A DNA stretch of 50,871 nucleotides from Labilibaculum sp. (lineage in GTDB: Bacteria > Bacteroidota > Bacteroidia > Bacteroidales > Marinifilaceae): positions 1 through 50,871 of the forward strand of contig JAESUW010000121.1 of NCBI GenBank assembly GCA_016760525.1, in the 5' to 3' direction. The translations under genes and the position numbers were made by a program. The notes beneath the pieces are model-generated. The model made no database searches and was not told where the DNA came from. It saw nothing but the letters and a program-made list of their open reading frames with translations. Shown here piece after piece: positions 36,448-45,603 of this stretch; the stretch's first letter is position 1, and each line of letters starts with the position of its first letter.

Positions 36448-37626
36448 ATGAATTACAAACTAACTCTAATCACAAGCCTCTTGTCCATTTTGCTATTTTC
36501 AAACATGGAAACCAGTTGGGCACAAAGCTCTACTTCAGGTGCTAATTACATTTCAACAGCCGTTCCATTTCTAACAATTACTCCAGACTCTCGTGCTGGT
36601 GCAATGGGAGATGTTGGTGTAGCTACATCACCAGATGCTAATTCGATGCATTGGAATCCAGCCAAATTTGCAATGATCGACGGCAATTATGGAGTTGCGG
36701 CTTCTTATACTCCGTGGTTAAGAGAATTGGTTGAGGACATGAGCCTGGCTTATTTAACCGGATATTATCGTTTGGATAAAAATCAGGTGATCGCTTCATC
36801 CCTGCGTTATTTTACTTTGGGAGAAATCGTTTTTTTAGAAAGTGAAAATGCAACACCTGTTTCAAGAAATCCAAATGAGTGGGCTTTTGATATTGCTTAT
36901 TCAAGAAGATTAACTGACAATTTATCCGGAGCTATTGCATTTAGATACATTCGTTCTGATCTTACCCAAGCACAATATGTTGCAGGTGTTGAAACACAGG
37001 CAGGAAATGCATTTGCTGCAGATATTTCTGTTTACTATCAAAAAGAATTTAAGAGAAACCGAAAAGAAATTCTTTGGTCATGGGGTCTTAATATTTCAAA
37101 CATCGGTTCTAAAATAAGTTATACTACCGATGATGAGAAAGAGTTTATTCCTACTAATCTTAGATTAGGTTCAGCCCTTAAATTTGAATTGGACAGGTAT
37201 AATTCACTAACCATTGCTGCCGATTTTAATAAATTATTGGTTCCAACTCCTACAAATGGTTCTCTTCAAGATGGTGAAGATAACGGAACTGTAATTGTTG
37301 GAGGACAAACATCTAACAAATCGGTTATGAGTGGTATTTTCAGTTCTTTCTCTGACGCTCCGGGTGGAATGAGTGAAGAATTTAAAGAGATGACATGGTC
37401 GCTTGGTATTGAGTATTGGTATCAAAAACAATTTGCTTTGCGAACAGGTTACTATTACGAACACGAAGAAAAAGGAAATAGAAAATATTTTACTGCTGGT
37501 ATAGGTGTAAAACTAAACATGTTTGATTTGGACTTTTCTTATTTAATTCCTTCTACTCAAAACAACCCTTTAAAGAATACATTACGATTCACACTTACTG
37601 CTAATATTGATAAAATTATAAAGTAA
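36448..37626 (+). CDS. porV: Type IX secretion outer-membrane protein PorV (LptO)
   Basis: PorV is a 14-stranded outer-membrane barrel of the FadL type that carries client proteins from the Sov translocon to PorU. A signal peptide (1-~25, ending TSWAQ) precedes the family-typical start YISTAVPFLTITPDSRAGAMGDVGVATSPDANSM (two overlapping pieces) and HWNPAKFAMIDG. Strands follow to the C-terminal aromatic region LRFTLTANIDK. The length of 392 is normal. It lies after porU and 1 base before ispF, so ispF is co-transcribed. Confidence 0.94.
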   Translation: MNYKLTLITSLLSILLFSNMETSWAQSSTSGANYISTAVPFLTITPDSRAGAMGDVGVATSPDANSMHWNPAKFAMIDGNYGVAASYTPWLRELVEDMSLAYLTGYYRLDKNQVIASSLRYFTLGEIVFLESENATPVSRNPNEWAFDIAYSRRLTDNLSGAIAFRYIRSDLTQAQYVAGVETQAGNAFAADISVYYQKEFKRNRKEILWSWGLNISNIGSKISYTTDDEKEFIPTNLRLGSALKFELDRYNSLTIAADFNKLLVPTPTNGSLQDGEDNGTVIVGGQTSNKSVMSGIFSSFSDAPGGMSEEFKEMTWSLGIEYWYQKQFALRTGYYYEHEEKGNRKYFTAGIGVKLNMFDLDFSYLIPSTQNNPLKNTLRFTLTANIDKIIK

Positions 37627-37627
37627 G

Positions 37628-38104
37628 ATGAAGATTAGAGTAGGATTTGGTTACGATGTTCATCAATTAGCCGAAGGAGAAGAATTCTGGCTGGGAGGCA
37701 TCCAATTAAAACATAGTAAAGGATGCATTGCCCATTCGGATGGAGATGTTTTAATTCATGCTATTTGCGATGCTCTTCTTGGTGCCGCAAACATGCGGGA
37801 CATTGGTTATCATTTTCCTGACACATCTAGTGATTTTAAGAATATCGATAGTAAAATTTTATTAAAAAAAACAGTAAAGTTAATCTCTGAAAAAGGATTT
37901 TCAATCGGAAATATTGATGCTACAATTGCTTTGCAGCAACCTAAAATAAAACCCGTAATTCCTGAAATGCAAAAAGTACTTTCGGATGTAATGGAGATTG
38001 ATTTGGAAGATTTAGCAATAAAAGCAACAACAACCGAAAAACTTGGTTTTGTAGGTACCGAAGATGGTATTGCTGCTTACGCCACTGTTTTAATCGAAAA
38101 ATAA
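37628..38104 (+). CDS. ispF: 2-C-methyl-D-erythritol 2,4-cyclodiphosphate synthase
   Basis: IspF makes the cyclic diphosphate intermediate of the MEP isoprenoid pathway in the cytoplasm. Metal-binding D10 and H12 lie in GFGYDVHQL; the active-site stretch AHSDGDVLIHAICDALLGAA and DIGYHFPDT follow, with the C-terminal KATTTEKLGFVGTEDGIAAY. The length of 158 is normal. It begins directly after the porV stop and ends in a terminator. Confidence 0.97.
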   Translation: MKIRVGFGYDVHQLAEGEEFWLGGIQLKHSKGCIAHSDGDVLIHAICDALLGAANMRDIGYHFPDTSSDFKNIDSKILLKKTVKLISEKGFSIGNIDATIALQQPKIKPVIPEMQKVLSDVMEIDLEDLAIKATTTEKLGFVGTEDGIAAYATVLIEK

Positions 38105-38133
38105 AAACACTCAATAGTTTTTAATTAGTTAAA

Positions 38134-38170
38134 AACCTTCCGTGAAGTAATTTCAGGAAGGTTTTTTTTA
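38134..38170 (+). terminator. Terminator of the porV-ispF transcript
   Basis: AACCTTCC-G-TGAA pairs with TTCAGGAAGGTT with one bulged base, followed by eight T. It lies 30 bases after the ispF stop. Confidence 0.9.
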
Positions 38171-38272
38171 TGCTGTAATTAATTTAGTATTATCAAGCTT
38201 TCCTCTTTGATAATTTCTCTCTTTTACTATATTTGTTGTATATAGATATATAAATACTTAATTCGTTATATC

Positions 38273-38632
38273 ATGAGAAAGACAGTTGTTATTGGTGCTA
38301 GCCTAAAAGAGGAAAGATATTCAAATCAATGTGTTCGTTTGCTGCGCGAACACGATATTAAAACCATTGCTGTTGGCAACAAAAAAGGTAAAATTGCTGA
38401 TGTTGAGATTACTATTGGTTATCCGTGTGCAGGTAAAGTTAAAACTGTTGCAGTTTACCTGTCTCCTAAAAATCAAGAATCGTATTACGATTACATAATC
38501 GGTTTAAAACCGGAAAGAATTTTATTTCCTCCAGGAACAGAAAATCCAGATTTCTATCGTAAAGCAAATGCTTTAGGCATAGAAACCGAGGAAGCTTGTC
38601 CTTTAGTAATGCTTCGCACAGGAGTTTATTAG
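38273..38632 (+). CDS. CoA-binding domain protein (YccU-like)
   Basis: A single Rossmann-type CoA_binding domain covers the whole 119 residues. It starts KTVVIGASLKEERYSNQCVR, passes through VAVYLSPKNQESYYDYI and ends with PPGTENPDFYRKANALGIET and EEACPLVML. The family binds CoA or nucleotides but has no established reaction. It stands alone between the ispF terminator and a convergent thioredoxin-like gene. Confidence 0.9.
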   Translation: MRKTVVIGASLKEERYSNQCVRLLREHDIKTIAVGNKKGKIADVEITIGYPCAGKVKTVAVYLSPKNQESYYDYIIGLKPERILFPPGTENPDFYRKANALGIETEEACPLVMLRTGVY

Positions 38633-38651
38633 CCAACTTTGAAGTATAACC

Positions 38652-38675
38652 AGAGACGCTCTATCTAGCGTCTCT
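38652..38675. terminator. Bidirectional hairpin between convergent genes
   Basis: AGAGACGCT pairs with AGCGTCTCT across a 6-base loop between the stops of two convergent genes. T-runs are weak on both sides, so it may act as a modest terminator for both. Confidence 0.6.
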
Positions 38676-38999
38676 CTACTTAAAAAGCAAGTTATAAGCA
38701 CGTTTAATATCTTCTTCTACTTGTGTTATTCCTATGGATCGACTTCTTCGTAGAAATTCTTTTCCTTCCAAATACACCAACAAACCAGGATTAGTGTATA
38801 AGCCTAATTGTGCACTAATTTCCGGTTGCCTGGAGGAATCGATATGAAAAGCTTTCAGCTCGGGGAAATTATTTTGCATCATATCCCTTATTTTGGGTTC
38901 TAACACCTGACATACTCCACAAGAAGGTGCTGAAAAGTAGATGTAAAAAGATTCCCTCTCTTCTTTCAATTTTTCAAATCCGGACAATGATACATTCAT
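38676..38999 (-). CDS. Thioredoxin family protein
   Basis: This is a 107-residue thioredoxin fold with the active site CGVC in SAPSCGVCQVLEPKI (~28-42) and the cis-proline region TNPGLLVYLEGK. It has no signal peptide, so it is cytoplasmic. The CGVC site differs from the CGPC of classical thioredoxin, so it is better seen as a thioredoxin-like reductant than as the main TrxA. It is convergent with the CoA-binding gene. Confidence 0.9.
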   Translation of the reverse strand: MNVSLSGFEKLKEERESFYIYFSAPSCGVCQVLEPKIRDMMQNNFPELKAFHIDSSRQPEISAQLGLYTNPGLLVYLEGKEFLRRSRSIGITQVEEDIKRAYNLLFK

Positions 39000-39103
39000 A
39001 AGGCAAATTCCATTTCAATATAAATCAAAAGTAATAAAAAGCAGAAGTAAGATCTCACATTAAATCGATGATTATTTAATAGCATCCCCAAATTATACGT
39101 CAC

Positions 39104-39140
39104 AAAAAAAGCTGTCTCAAAAAATTAAGACAGCTTTTTT
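39104..39140 (-). terminator. Terminator of the MerR-Nif3-zinc ribbon operon
   Basis: AAAAAGCTGTCT pairs with AGACAGCTTTTT around an AT-rich loop, giving on the minus strand AGACAGCTTTTTTTG. It lies ~22 bases after the stop of the zinc-ribbon gene. Confidence 0.9.
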
Positions 39141-39161
39141 AATATCACAGTAAGAATAGTA

Positions 39162-39998
39162 TTATTCTTTTTTACGAGTTCTTCTTTTTGGCTTTTCAGC
39201 AGCAATAATTTTATCCGCTTCTTCCAAGCTATTATCGTAATCGACAATGTATTTATCTACTAAAATACGTCCACAGTACTCACAAACGATAATCTTCTTA
39301 CGAGAACGAATATCCATTTGACGCTGAGGTGGAATCTTATTAAAACAACCACCACATGCATCACGCTCAACAGTAACAACTGCTAAACCATTTCTTGCAT
39401 TTGAACGAATTCGAGAATAAGCTGTTAATAATCTCTCTTCTATTTTGCCTCTAAAAGTAGTTGACTGATCAACTAACTTTTCTTCTTCGATTTGTGTTTC
39501 TGATACAATTGCATCAAGCTCACCTTTTTTACCTTCTAAATCAACTTTTCTATCAGCAAAAACTTTGTCTGAGTTTTCAATTACAGCTTTTTTGTTGGCA
39601 ATATCTGAAGCAAATTCCTTAATTCTCTTTTCGCACAATTCAATTTCAAGATTTTGAAATTCAATTTCTTTTGAAATAGAATCAAATTCACGATTGTTAC
39701 GAACATTCATTTGTTGAGCTTCATACTTTTTAATCAGTAATCCTGCTTCTTTAATTTCTTGTTTTTTCTTCGCAACAGTTTCAACCAAATCTTTTACTTC
39801 GTTGTTAAGGTTGGCAATCCTAGTATCAAGACCAGCGATTTCGTCTTCCAAATCCTGAACTTCTAACGGAAGCTCTCCTCTTAGCGTTCTAATTTGGTCT
39901 ACTTCAGAATCAACACATTGCATTTCGTACATTGTGCGTAATTTTTCTTCTACTGAAATATCCTTAAAATCTGAAGCCTTTGGATCTTGTGTAGTCAT
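39162..39998 (-). CDS. C4 zinc-ribbon, coiled-coil protein (COG1579-like)
   Basis: Residues ~25-195 are a long charged coiled coil (for example DEIAGLDTRIANLNNEVKDL). The end carries a four-cysteine zinc ribbon, CGGCFNKIPPQ and CEYCGRILVD (~210-245), and the tail is basic (PKRRTRKKE). The architecture fits the COG1579/CdsZ-like group, proposed to bind nucleic acid. The 278-residue length is slightly longer than usual. It begins 5 bases after the Nif3-like gene and closes that operon. Confidence 0.88.
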   Translation of the reverse strand: MTTQDPKASDFKDISVEEKLRTMYEMQCVDSEVDQIRTLRGELPLEVQDLEDEIAGLDTRIANLNNEVKDLVETVAKKKQEIKEAGLLIKKYEAQQMNVRNNREFDSISKEIEFQNLEIELCEKRIKEFASDIANKKAVIENSDKVFADRKVDLEGKKGELDAIVSETQIEEEKLVDQSTTFRGKIEERLLTAYSRIRSNARNGLAVVTVERDACGGCFNKIPPQRQMDIRSRKKIIVCEYCGRILVDKYIVDYDNSLEEADKIIAAEKPKRRTRKKE

Positions 39999-40003
39999 AT
40001 GTT

Positions 40004-41104
40004 TTACAAATAATTTATTGGATTCGAATTTATCTCTGAAATATAAACCGCAAAGTTAGGGAATTTTTTCGTAACAATCTCATAAAAAATATCTCTCGTA
40101 AATTGTTCACTTTCATAATGTCCGATATCAGCAATTATTATCCTGCCTTCGGCATCAAAAAACTCATGATATTTAAAATCTCCCGACACATAAACATCAG
40201 CCTTTTGGCTGATAGCCCTACCTAACAATGAGCTTCCACTCCCACCACATACAGCAACTGTCTTAATTTCTTTCTTACCTATTTCGGTGTATTTAATGCA
40301 TTCTGATCCGAAGATTTCCTTTATTCTTTTTAGGAATAACAGAGGTTCTTCAGGTGACGAAAGTTCTCCAATCATACCTAAACCAACTTGATTGTTGTCA
40401 TTCTTGAGTTGATAGATATCAAAAGCAAGCTCTTCATAAGGGTGGATTTTCATCAAAGCTGTACTTATTTTCCTCTTTAAATGCTTTGGAAAAACAGTCT
40501 CGATACGAACTTCGGGTTCAAAATGCAATTTCCCTTTTTCACCTACAAATGCATTTGTATTTTCGCCTCCTCTAAAACTGCCTGTTCCTTCAGTAGAATA
40601 ACTACAGGAATCATAATTCCCAATGCTTCCTGCGCCAGCTTCAAATAGTGCATCTCTTACTTTCTGAGCATATTCATTTGGAACAAAAGTTACCAGTTTA
40701 TATAGATTTTCGCTAACCGGTGATAAGATTCTTCTGTTTTGGAGTCCAATCAAATCGCAAATACGATCACTAACTCCGCCTTTTACAGAATCTAAATTAG
40801 TATGTGCGGCATAAATTGCAATGTTATTTTGAATGGCAAGAATTACGGTTCTTTCTACATAGTTATTCCCATTAAAGCGCTTTAAACCTTTAAAAACAAT
40901 AGGATGGTGTGCAATTATTAAATTTGCTCCTTTTTTTACGGCTTCTTCAACCACACTTTCCACCACATCTAAACAGATAAGAACACCAGCAACATCAGAA
41001 TCATAACTGCCAATCAGCAAACCGGCATTGTCGTACGATTCCTGATAGGCCAAAGGAGCCATCTCCTCAATAGATGAAACAATATCTCTTACTTTCAATT
41101 TCAA
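40004..41104 (-). CDS. Nif3-like dinuclear metal-centre protein
   Basis: This is a cytoplasmic hexameric NIF3/YbgI/YqfO-family protein, suggested to be a metal-dependent hydrolase (GTP cyclohydrolase I type 2-like); its physiological role is uncertain. Metal ligands lie in LIIAHHPIVFKGLKRF (~61-76), IYAAHTNLDSVKGGV (~96-110) and the C-terminal DIGHYESEQFTRD (~332-344). At 366 residues it is the long form, with an inserted PII-like domain (~125-235, KLVTFVPNEYAQKVRDALFE onwards), as in Bacillus YqfO. It lies between the merR and zinc-ribbon genes, 13 and 5 bases apart. Confidence 0.92.
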   Translation of the reverse strand: MKLKVRDIVSSIEEMAPLAYQESYDNAGLLIGSYDSDVAGVLICLDVVESVVEEAVKKGANLIIAHHPIVFKGLKRFNGNNYVERTVILAIQNNIAIYAAHTNLDSVKGGVSDRICDLIGLQNRRILSPVSENLYKLVTFVPNEYAQKVRDALFEAGAGSIGNYDSCSYSTEGTGSFRGGENTNAFVGEKGKLHFEPEVRIETVFPKHLKRKISTALMKIHPYEELAFDIYQLKNDNNQVGLGMIGELSSPEEPLLFLKRIKEIFGSECIKYTEIGKKEIKTVAVCGGSGSSLLGRAISQKADVYVSGDFKYHEFFDAEGRIIIADIGHYESEQFTRDIFYEIVTKKFPNFAVYISEINSNPINYL

Positions 41105-41117
41105 TAAAATTTAATGA

Positions 41118-41453
41118 TTACAAGTTGTCCTTTATTTCAAGAAGAAGACCTTTGATTTCCTGTAAGCGAGTAACAACTGCAAAGTTGTTCTCGGTATCCT
41201 CTTTATTTTCTTTCAGTTTAAGCTGAGCTCCTTTAAGAGTCATTCCCCGTTCTTTTACCAAATGAAATATCAAATGAAAATTTTCGATATCCACTTGCGT
41301 AAAAAATCGATTTCCTTTCTTATTCTTCTTTGGTTTTATAATGTCAAATTCCTTTTCCCAGAATCGAATCAAAGATGTGTTTACCTGAAACATATCAGCT
41401 ACTTCGCCTATGGCGTAATATAGTTTTTCGATTTTTTTCTCTTTGTAAGGCAC
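41118..41453 (-). CDS. MerR-type transcriptional regulator
   Basis: An N-terminal winged helix (YYAIGEVADMFQVNTSLIRF, ~12-31, then WEKEFDIIKPKKNKKGNRFF) is followed by a short dimerisation helix. At 111 residues it lacks a C-terminal effector domain and has no metal-binding cysteines, so it is a short MerR form with an unknown signal. The track start is GTG at 41453, and no ATG fits better ahead of the HTH. It heads the operon with the Nif3-like and zinc-ribbon genes. Confidence 0.88.
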   Translation of the reverse strand: MPYKEKKIEKLYYAIGEVADMFQVNTSLIRFWEKEFDIIKPKKNKKGNRFFTQVDIENFHLIFHLVKERGMTLKGAQLKLKENKEDTENNFAVVTRLQEIKGLLLEIKDNL

Positions 41454-41524
41454 TGATGTTATAATTTTAATTATATAGAAATGAACAAATTAAATCAATT
41501 CATTACCTAAAGTAACAAATAAAA

Positions 41525-41560
41525 TGGCACGGAAAAATATTTTCCGTGCCGCTTTTTTAT
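41525..41560. terminator. Strong hairpin between the M23 peptidase and merR genes
   Basis: GGCACGGAAAA pairs with TTTTCCGTGCC, almost a perfect palindrome. It lies ~35 bases past the M23 gene stop on the minus strand, where ATTTTATTTG follows. The plus strand has the better T-run (GCTTTTTT), so it should work in both directions. Confidence 0.85.
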
Positions 41561-41585
41561 GTTTTTCTATTTTATTTCGATAGAA

Positions 41586-42554
41586 CTAATCCATTGTCTG
41601 ACCAGTGTTAGCAGCATAAGCAACCATACTATCGTATTCATCGGCTGTTAAATCGTTAAAGTAATAGTTGATCGGATCTACAGTCTTGTTGTTTTTTCTT
41701 ACTTCATAATGTATATGAGGTCCGGTTGATGAGCCAGTATTCCCCAGAAAAGCAATCACCTCTCCACGTCTTACCTTCTGTCCTTTTTTAACATTGTATC
41801 CGTCAAGGTGAGCATAAACTGTTTTGTAACCAAAACCATGATCAATAACCACTTTTTTCCCGTATCCTCTTTCCTTATTTTTATAGCTTATAACACCATC
41901 ACCTGTTGCATATATGGGTGTTCCAATGGTTCCATTAAAATCCATTCCATCGTGAAATTTACGGGTTTTATAAATTGGATGAATCCTCCAACCATAACCA
42001 GATGAAATCCGACCAAAATCCTTAATTGCAATTGGCATAATAGCAGGAATAGACGCAAGCATTTTAAACTTGTTCTTCACCATCTCCTCTACACTATCGT
42101 AAGATTTTGTCTGAACGTACATCGATTTAGCCATCCGATCTATCTTTTTATTGGTAGAAATCACCAATTCTGAATTTTCCAAATTCTCCAAATTACGATA
42201 TCGGTTTACACCACCATACCCGGCTTTTCGGATGTTTGAATGAATAGGTTCGGCCTCAAAAATAACCCGGTAAATATTATCATCCCGTTGCTCAAGATCA
42301 GTTAAAACGTTTTGAAGCTTTACCAATTCTGAATTAAGACGGGTATATTGAGTAATTAGTTGTTGATTTTCACGAATCAGAGATCTCTCTTTTGGAGAAC
42401 CGAAAAAATAGAACAATACCACAACCATAACAATGGCAAGTACTGAACTTGAAGCCATGTGTTTAAGAACGTTAATTATTCCCGTCTTAAAATTAGCCTC
42501 TACTTTTTCGTAACTAATAGACTCTGGGTTAAACTGATACTTAGTCTTCGCCAT
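41586..42554 (-). CDS. M23-family metallopeptidase, membrane-anchored
   Basis: This is a LytM/MepM-type peptidoglycan hydrolase. One N-terminal membrane anchor (~33-53, SVLAIVMVVVLFYFFG) is followed by a coiled coil (~60-90). The C-terminal M23 domain (~180-300) has metal-binding HDGMD (in RKFHDGMDFNG) and HIH (in GPHIHYEVR), so it looks catalytically complete. The catalytic domain would be periplasmic, cutting peptide crosslinks or acting as a division or elongation factor. It is divergent from alaS with an overlapping promoter region. Confidence 0.92.
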   Translation of the reverse strand: MAKTKYQFNPESISYEKVEANFKTGIINVLKHMASSSVLAIVMVVVLFYFFGSPKERSLIRENQQLITQYTRLNSELVKLQNVLTDLEQRDDNIYRVIFEAEPIHSNIRKAGYGGVNRYRNLENLENSELVISTNKKIDRMAKSMYVQTKSYDSVEEMVKNKFKMLASIPAIMPIAIKDFGRISSGYGWRIHPIYKTRKFHDGMDFNGTIGTPIYATGDGVISYKNKERGYGKKVVIDHGFGYKTVYAHLDGYNVKKGQKVRRGEVIAFLGNTGSSTGPHIHYEVRKNNKTVDPINYYFNDLTADEYDSMVAYAANTGQTMD

Positions 42555-42612
42555 GTAATATTTTTATGTGGACTTTACTGAAAAAAGCATAATTTTTTCT
42601 CGGTATAAGTAA

Positions 42613-42642
42613 CAAAATTAAGGAAATAATCTAACTTTGCAA
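42613..42642 (-). promoter_or_regulatory. Promoter of the M23 peptidase gene
   Basis: On the minus strand a -7 element TAATTTTG (42613-42620) is preceded by TTG (42640-42642) at 19-base spacing, a good match to the Bacteroidota pattern. Its -33 element abuts the alaS -7 element on the other strand. Confidence 0.6.
42632..42639 (+). promoter_or_regulatory. Candidate -7 element of the alaS promoter
   Basis: TAACTTTG, followed by CA, matches TAnnTTTG and puts the start ~37 bases before the alaS ATG. No TTG is found at the expected -33 position, so this rests on the -7 element alone. Confidence 0.45.
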
Positions 42643-42683
42643 GCTAAGAATACAAATCACGTTGATACAAAATACAGTAACAA

Positions 42684-45317
42684 ATGAATTCTAACGAAAT
42701 CAGACAGGCATTTTTGGATTTCTTTGCCTCAAAACAACATAAGACTACTTCTTCGGCACCGATGGTAATTAAAGATGATCCAACTTTACTATTCACCAAT
42801 GCAGGAATGAATCAGTTTAAAGATATATTCCTTGGTAATACACCGATTAAATATAAGCGAATTGCTAACTCTCAAAAATGTTTACGCGTTTCTGGAAAGC
42901 ACAACGATTTGGAAGAAGTTGGTCATGACACCTACCATCATACCATGTTTGAAATGTTGGGTAATTGGTCATTTGGCGATTACTTTAAGGAAGATGCAAT
43001 TAATTGGGCTTGGGAACTTCTTACCGGAGTATTTAAACTGTCGCCTGATAGATTGTACGCCTCTGTTTTCGAAGGAAGTGAAGAAGATAAATTGGATCGT
43101 GATGATGAAGCGGCCAAATTTTGGGAGAAATTTCTTCCTGTAGAGCAAATCATTAATGGAAATAAAAAGGACAATTTCTGGGAAATGGGTGAAACAGGTC
43201 CTTGTGGCCCTTGTTCCGAAATTCATGTTGACTTACGAAGCGATGAAGAACGTAAGTTGGTTGCCGGTCGTGATTTGGTAAATCAAGATCATCCTCAGGT
43301 AATTGAAATATGGAATCTGGTATTTATGCAATACAATCGTAAAGCTGATAGCTCTTTAGAACCATTGCCTCATCAGCATGTTGATACAGGTATGGGATTT
43401 GAACGTTTGTGCATGGCTATACAAGGGAAAACATCAAATTACGACACCGATATATTTCAGCCAATTATCCAGACAATTGCAGAAATGAGCGCCAAGGAAT
43501 ATGGTAAAAATGAGGAAATCGATATTGCTCTTAGAGTTATTTCTGACCACATAAGAACTATTGCTTTCGCCATTACCGACGGACAATTGCCTTCAAACAA
43601 TAAAGCTGGTTATGTGATCAGAAGAATTCTAAGAAGAGCTGTTCGTTACGGATATACTTTCCTTGGCTTTAAGGAACCATTTATGTATCGTTTAATCCCT
43701 GTACTTATTGAAGTAATGGGAAAACATTTCCCGGAACTAATTAAGCAACAAAACTTAATTGAGAAGGTGGTTATGGAAGAGGAAAACTCTTTCTTACGGA
43801 CTCTTGAAAATGGAATTCGCCTTTTGGATCAAATTATTGATAAAACTAAATCGGAAGACTACAAAGTTGTTTCAGGCAAGGTGGCTTTTGAATTGTATGA
43901 CACTTATGGTTTCCCTTTGGATTTAACTGAATTGATTTTGAAAGAAAACGATTTGGTTATTAATCGTAGAGAATTTAATGAAGAAATGGAAGCTCAGAAA
44001 AATCGTTCCCGTTCAGCAACATCTGTTGATACCGGTGATTGGGTTGAAATTTTAAAAGATGATGTAGAAGAATTTGTTGGATACGATTATTTGACAACTG
44101 ACGTAAGAATTACTCGTTACCGTAAAATATCTTCGAAAGATAAAAATCAATTCCAATTGGTTTTCAACATCACTCCTTTCTATGGTGAAAGTGGCGGGCA
44201 AGTTGGAGATACTGGATATATCGAGGCTAATGGAGAAAAAATCTCTATTATCGATACAAAAAAAGAACATGGTTTAATTGTTCATTTCGCAAAAGAATTA
44301 CCAAAAGATCCAACTGTAGTATTTAAAGCTGTGGTTAGCGAAAGTAAAAGAACTCTGATTACAAATAACCACACTGCAACTCACTTAATGCACCACGCCC
44401 TTCGTGAAGTGTTGGGCGAGCATGTGGAGCAAAAAGGATCATTGGTAAATCCTGATCATTTGCGTTTCGACTTCTCTCACTTTCAAAAGCTAACAGAAGA
44501 AGAAATTGCTAAAGTTGAAAAAATCGTGAATGCTAAAATCCGCGAAAATGTTTCTATCGAAGTAAAGAACAATATACCAATGGCCGAGGCGGTTAACCTT
44601 GGCGCAATGGCTTTGTTTGGAGAGAAATATGGTGATTTGGTTCGTGTTATCAAATTTAATGATTCGGTAGAGCTTTGTGGTGGAACTCACGTGGAAGCTA
44701 CCGGTCAGATTGGCTATTTTAAAATTACATCGGAAAGTGCAATTGCTGCCGGAGTAAGAAGAGTTGAAGCAATTACAGCTGTAAAGGCCGAACAATTCAT
44801 CAACGATAAGTTGAATACTCTAAAGGATATTGAACGCATCTTTAAATCAAATCAGAATCTGATTAAAAACATTGAATCTTTAATATCGGAAAACTCAGAG
44901 ATGAAAAAAGGTCTTGATAGTTTCCTGAAAGAGCAACTTAAACTGACTAAGAATCACTTAAAAAGTGAAATTTCAGTAATCAAAAATGCAAATATTATCA
45001 GTAAAATACTGAATGTAAATTCGGCAAATGATATAAAAGATATTGCTTTTCAATTAAAAGGTGAAATTGAGAACCTTGTGTTTATTGCAGGTGCCGATTT
45101 GGGTGGCAAAGCAAATATCACCATCATGTTTTCTGATGATTTGGTTAAGGAGTATGATTTGAATGCCGGAGCTATAATTCGTGAAGCTGCCAAAGAAATT
45201 AAAGGTGGCGGAGGCGGACAGCCATTCTTTGCATCAGCTGGTGGTAAAGATCCTAAAGGATTAGAAAAAGCCATTGAAGTTGCCAAGAAAATGGTACTTC
45301 ATAAGATTGAAGCCTAA
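42684..45317 (+). CDS. alaS: Alanine--tRNA ligase
   Basis: This class II synthetase charges tRNA-Ala and has a built-in editing domain. The catalytic core includes [40 protein letters not shown] and the GMGFERLCM motif 3 region. The editing domain shows [13 protein letters not shown] with zinc ligands and [15 protein letters not shown]. The C-Ala domain ends [16 protein letters not shown]. At 877 residues it is full length. It is monocistronic, with a terminator right after it. Confidence 0.98.
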   Translation: MNSNEIRQAFLDFFASKQHKTTSSAPMVIKDDPTLLFTNAGMNQFKDIFLGNTPIKYKRIANSQKCLRVSGKHNDLEEVGHDTYHHTMFEMLGNWSFGDYFKEDAINWAWELLTGVFKLSPDRLYASVFEGSEEDKLDRDDEAAKFWEKFLPVEQIINGNKKDNFWEMGETGPCGPCSEIHVDLRSDEERKLVAGRDLVNQDHPQVIEIWNLVFMQYNRKADSSLEPLPHQHVDTGMGFERLCMAIQGKTSNYDTDIFQPIIQTIAEMSAKEYGKNEEIDIALRVISDHIRTIAFAITDGQLPSNNKAGYVIRRILRRAVRYGYTFLGFKEPFMYRLIPVLIEVMGKHFPELIKQQNLIEKVVMEEENSFLRTLENGIRLLDQIIDKTKSEDYKVVSGKVAFELYDTYGFPLDLTELILKENDLVINRREFNEEMEAQKNRSRSATSVDTGDWVEILKDDVEEFVGYDYLTTDVRITRYRKISSKDKNQFQLVFNITPFYGESGGQVGDTGYIEANGEKISIIDTKKEHGLIVHFAKELPKDPTVVFKAVVSESKRTLITNNHTATHLMHHALREVLGEHVEQKGSLVNPDHLRFDFSHFQKLTEEEIAKVEKIVNAKIRENVSIEVKNNIPMAEAVNLGAMALFGEKYGDLVRVIKFNDSVELCGGTHVEATGQIGYFKITSESAIAAGVRRVEAITAVKAEQFINDKLNTLKDIERIFKSNQNLIKNIESLISENSEMKKGLDSFLKEQLKLTKNHLKSEISVIKNANIISKILNVNSANDIKDIAFQLKGEIENLVFIAGADLGGKANITIMFSDDLVKEYDLNAGAIIREAAKEIKGGGGGQPFFASAGGKDPKGLEKAIEVAKKMVLHKIEA

Positions 45318-45336
45318 GCAGAACTTATTATAAAAC

Positions 45337-45369
45337 AAAACGCCGTTTCAGATCGAAACGGCGTTTTTT
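45337..45369 (+). terminator. Terminator of alaS (inverted-hairpin copy 1)
   Basis: AACGCCGTTTC pairs with GAAACGGCGTT across the loop AGATC, followed by TTTTTT. The 23-base hairpin core is the exact reverse complement of the one at 45976-45998. Confidence 0.95.
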
Positions 45370-45603
45370 GCATCTCGAAATCCCCTCAACACATAGTATT
45401 ATCACTACAAATTAATCGCTGTAGAAACATACCGAACAATATCTATCATTTTTGCATTGTCCATAAATAATTATTATATTCACAAGCTATTTTAGCATAA
45501 TTCACTGACAATAATTTCACACAATGATGGAGATTAGAAACCATCGAAAAAAACGAGGCGTAACCGAAAAGCCAGATGAGTAGGGATTTTAATCAAAAAA
45601 ACA

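Noticed and set aside
45524-45583. 19-codon ORF (MMEIRNHRKKRG...) ahead of the DUF5684-like gene
   Set aside because: Very short, with no family match, promoter or ribosome-binding site that I can see. The rest of 45370-45603 shows nothing further.
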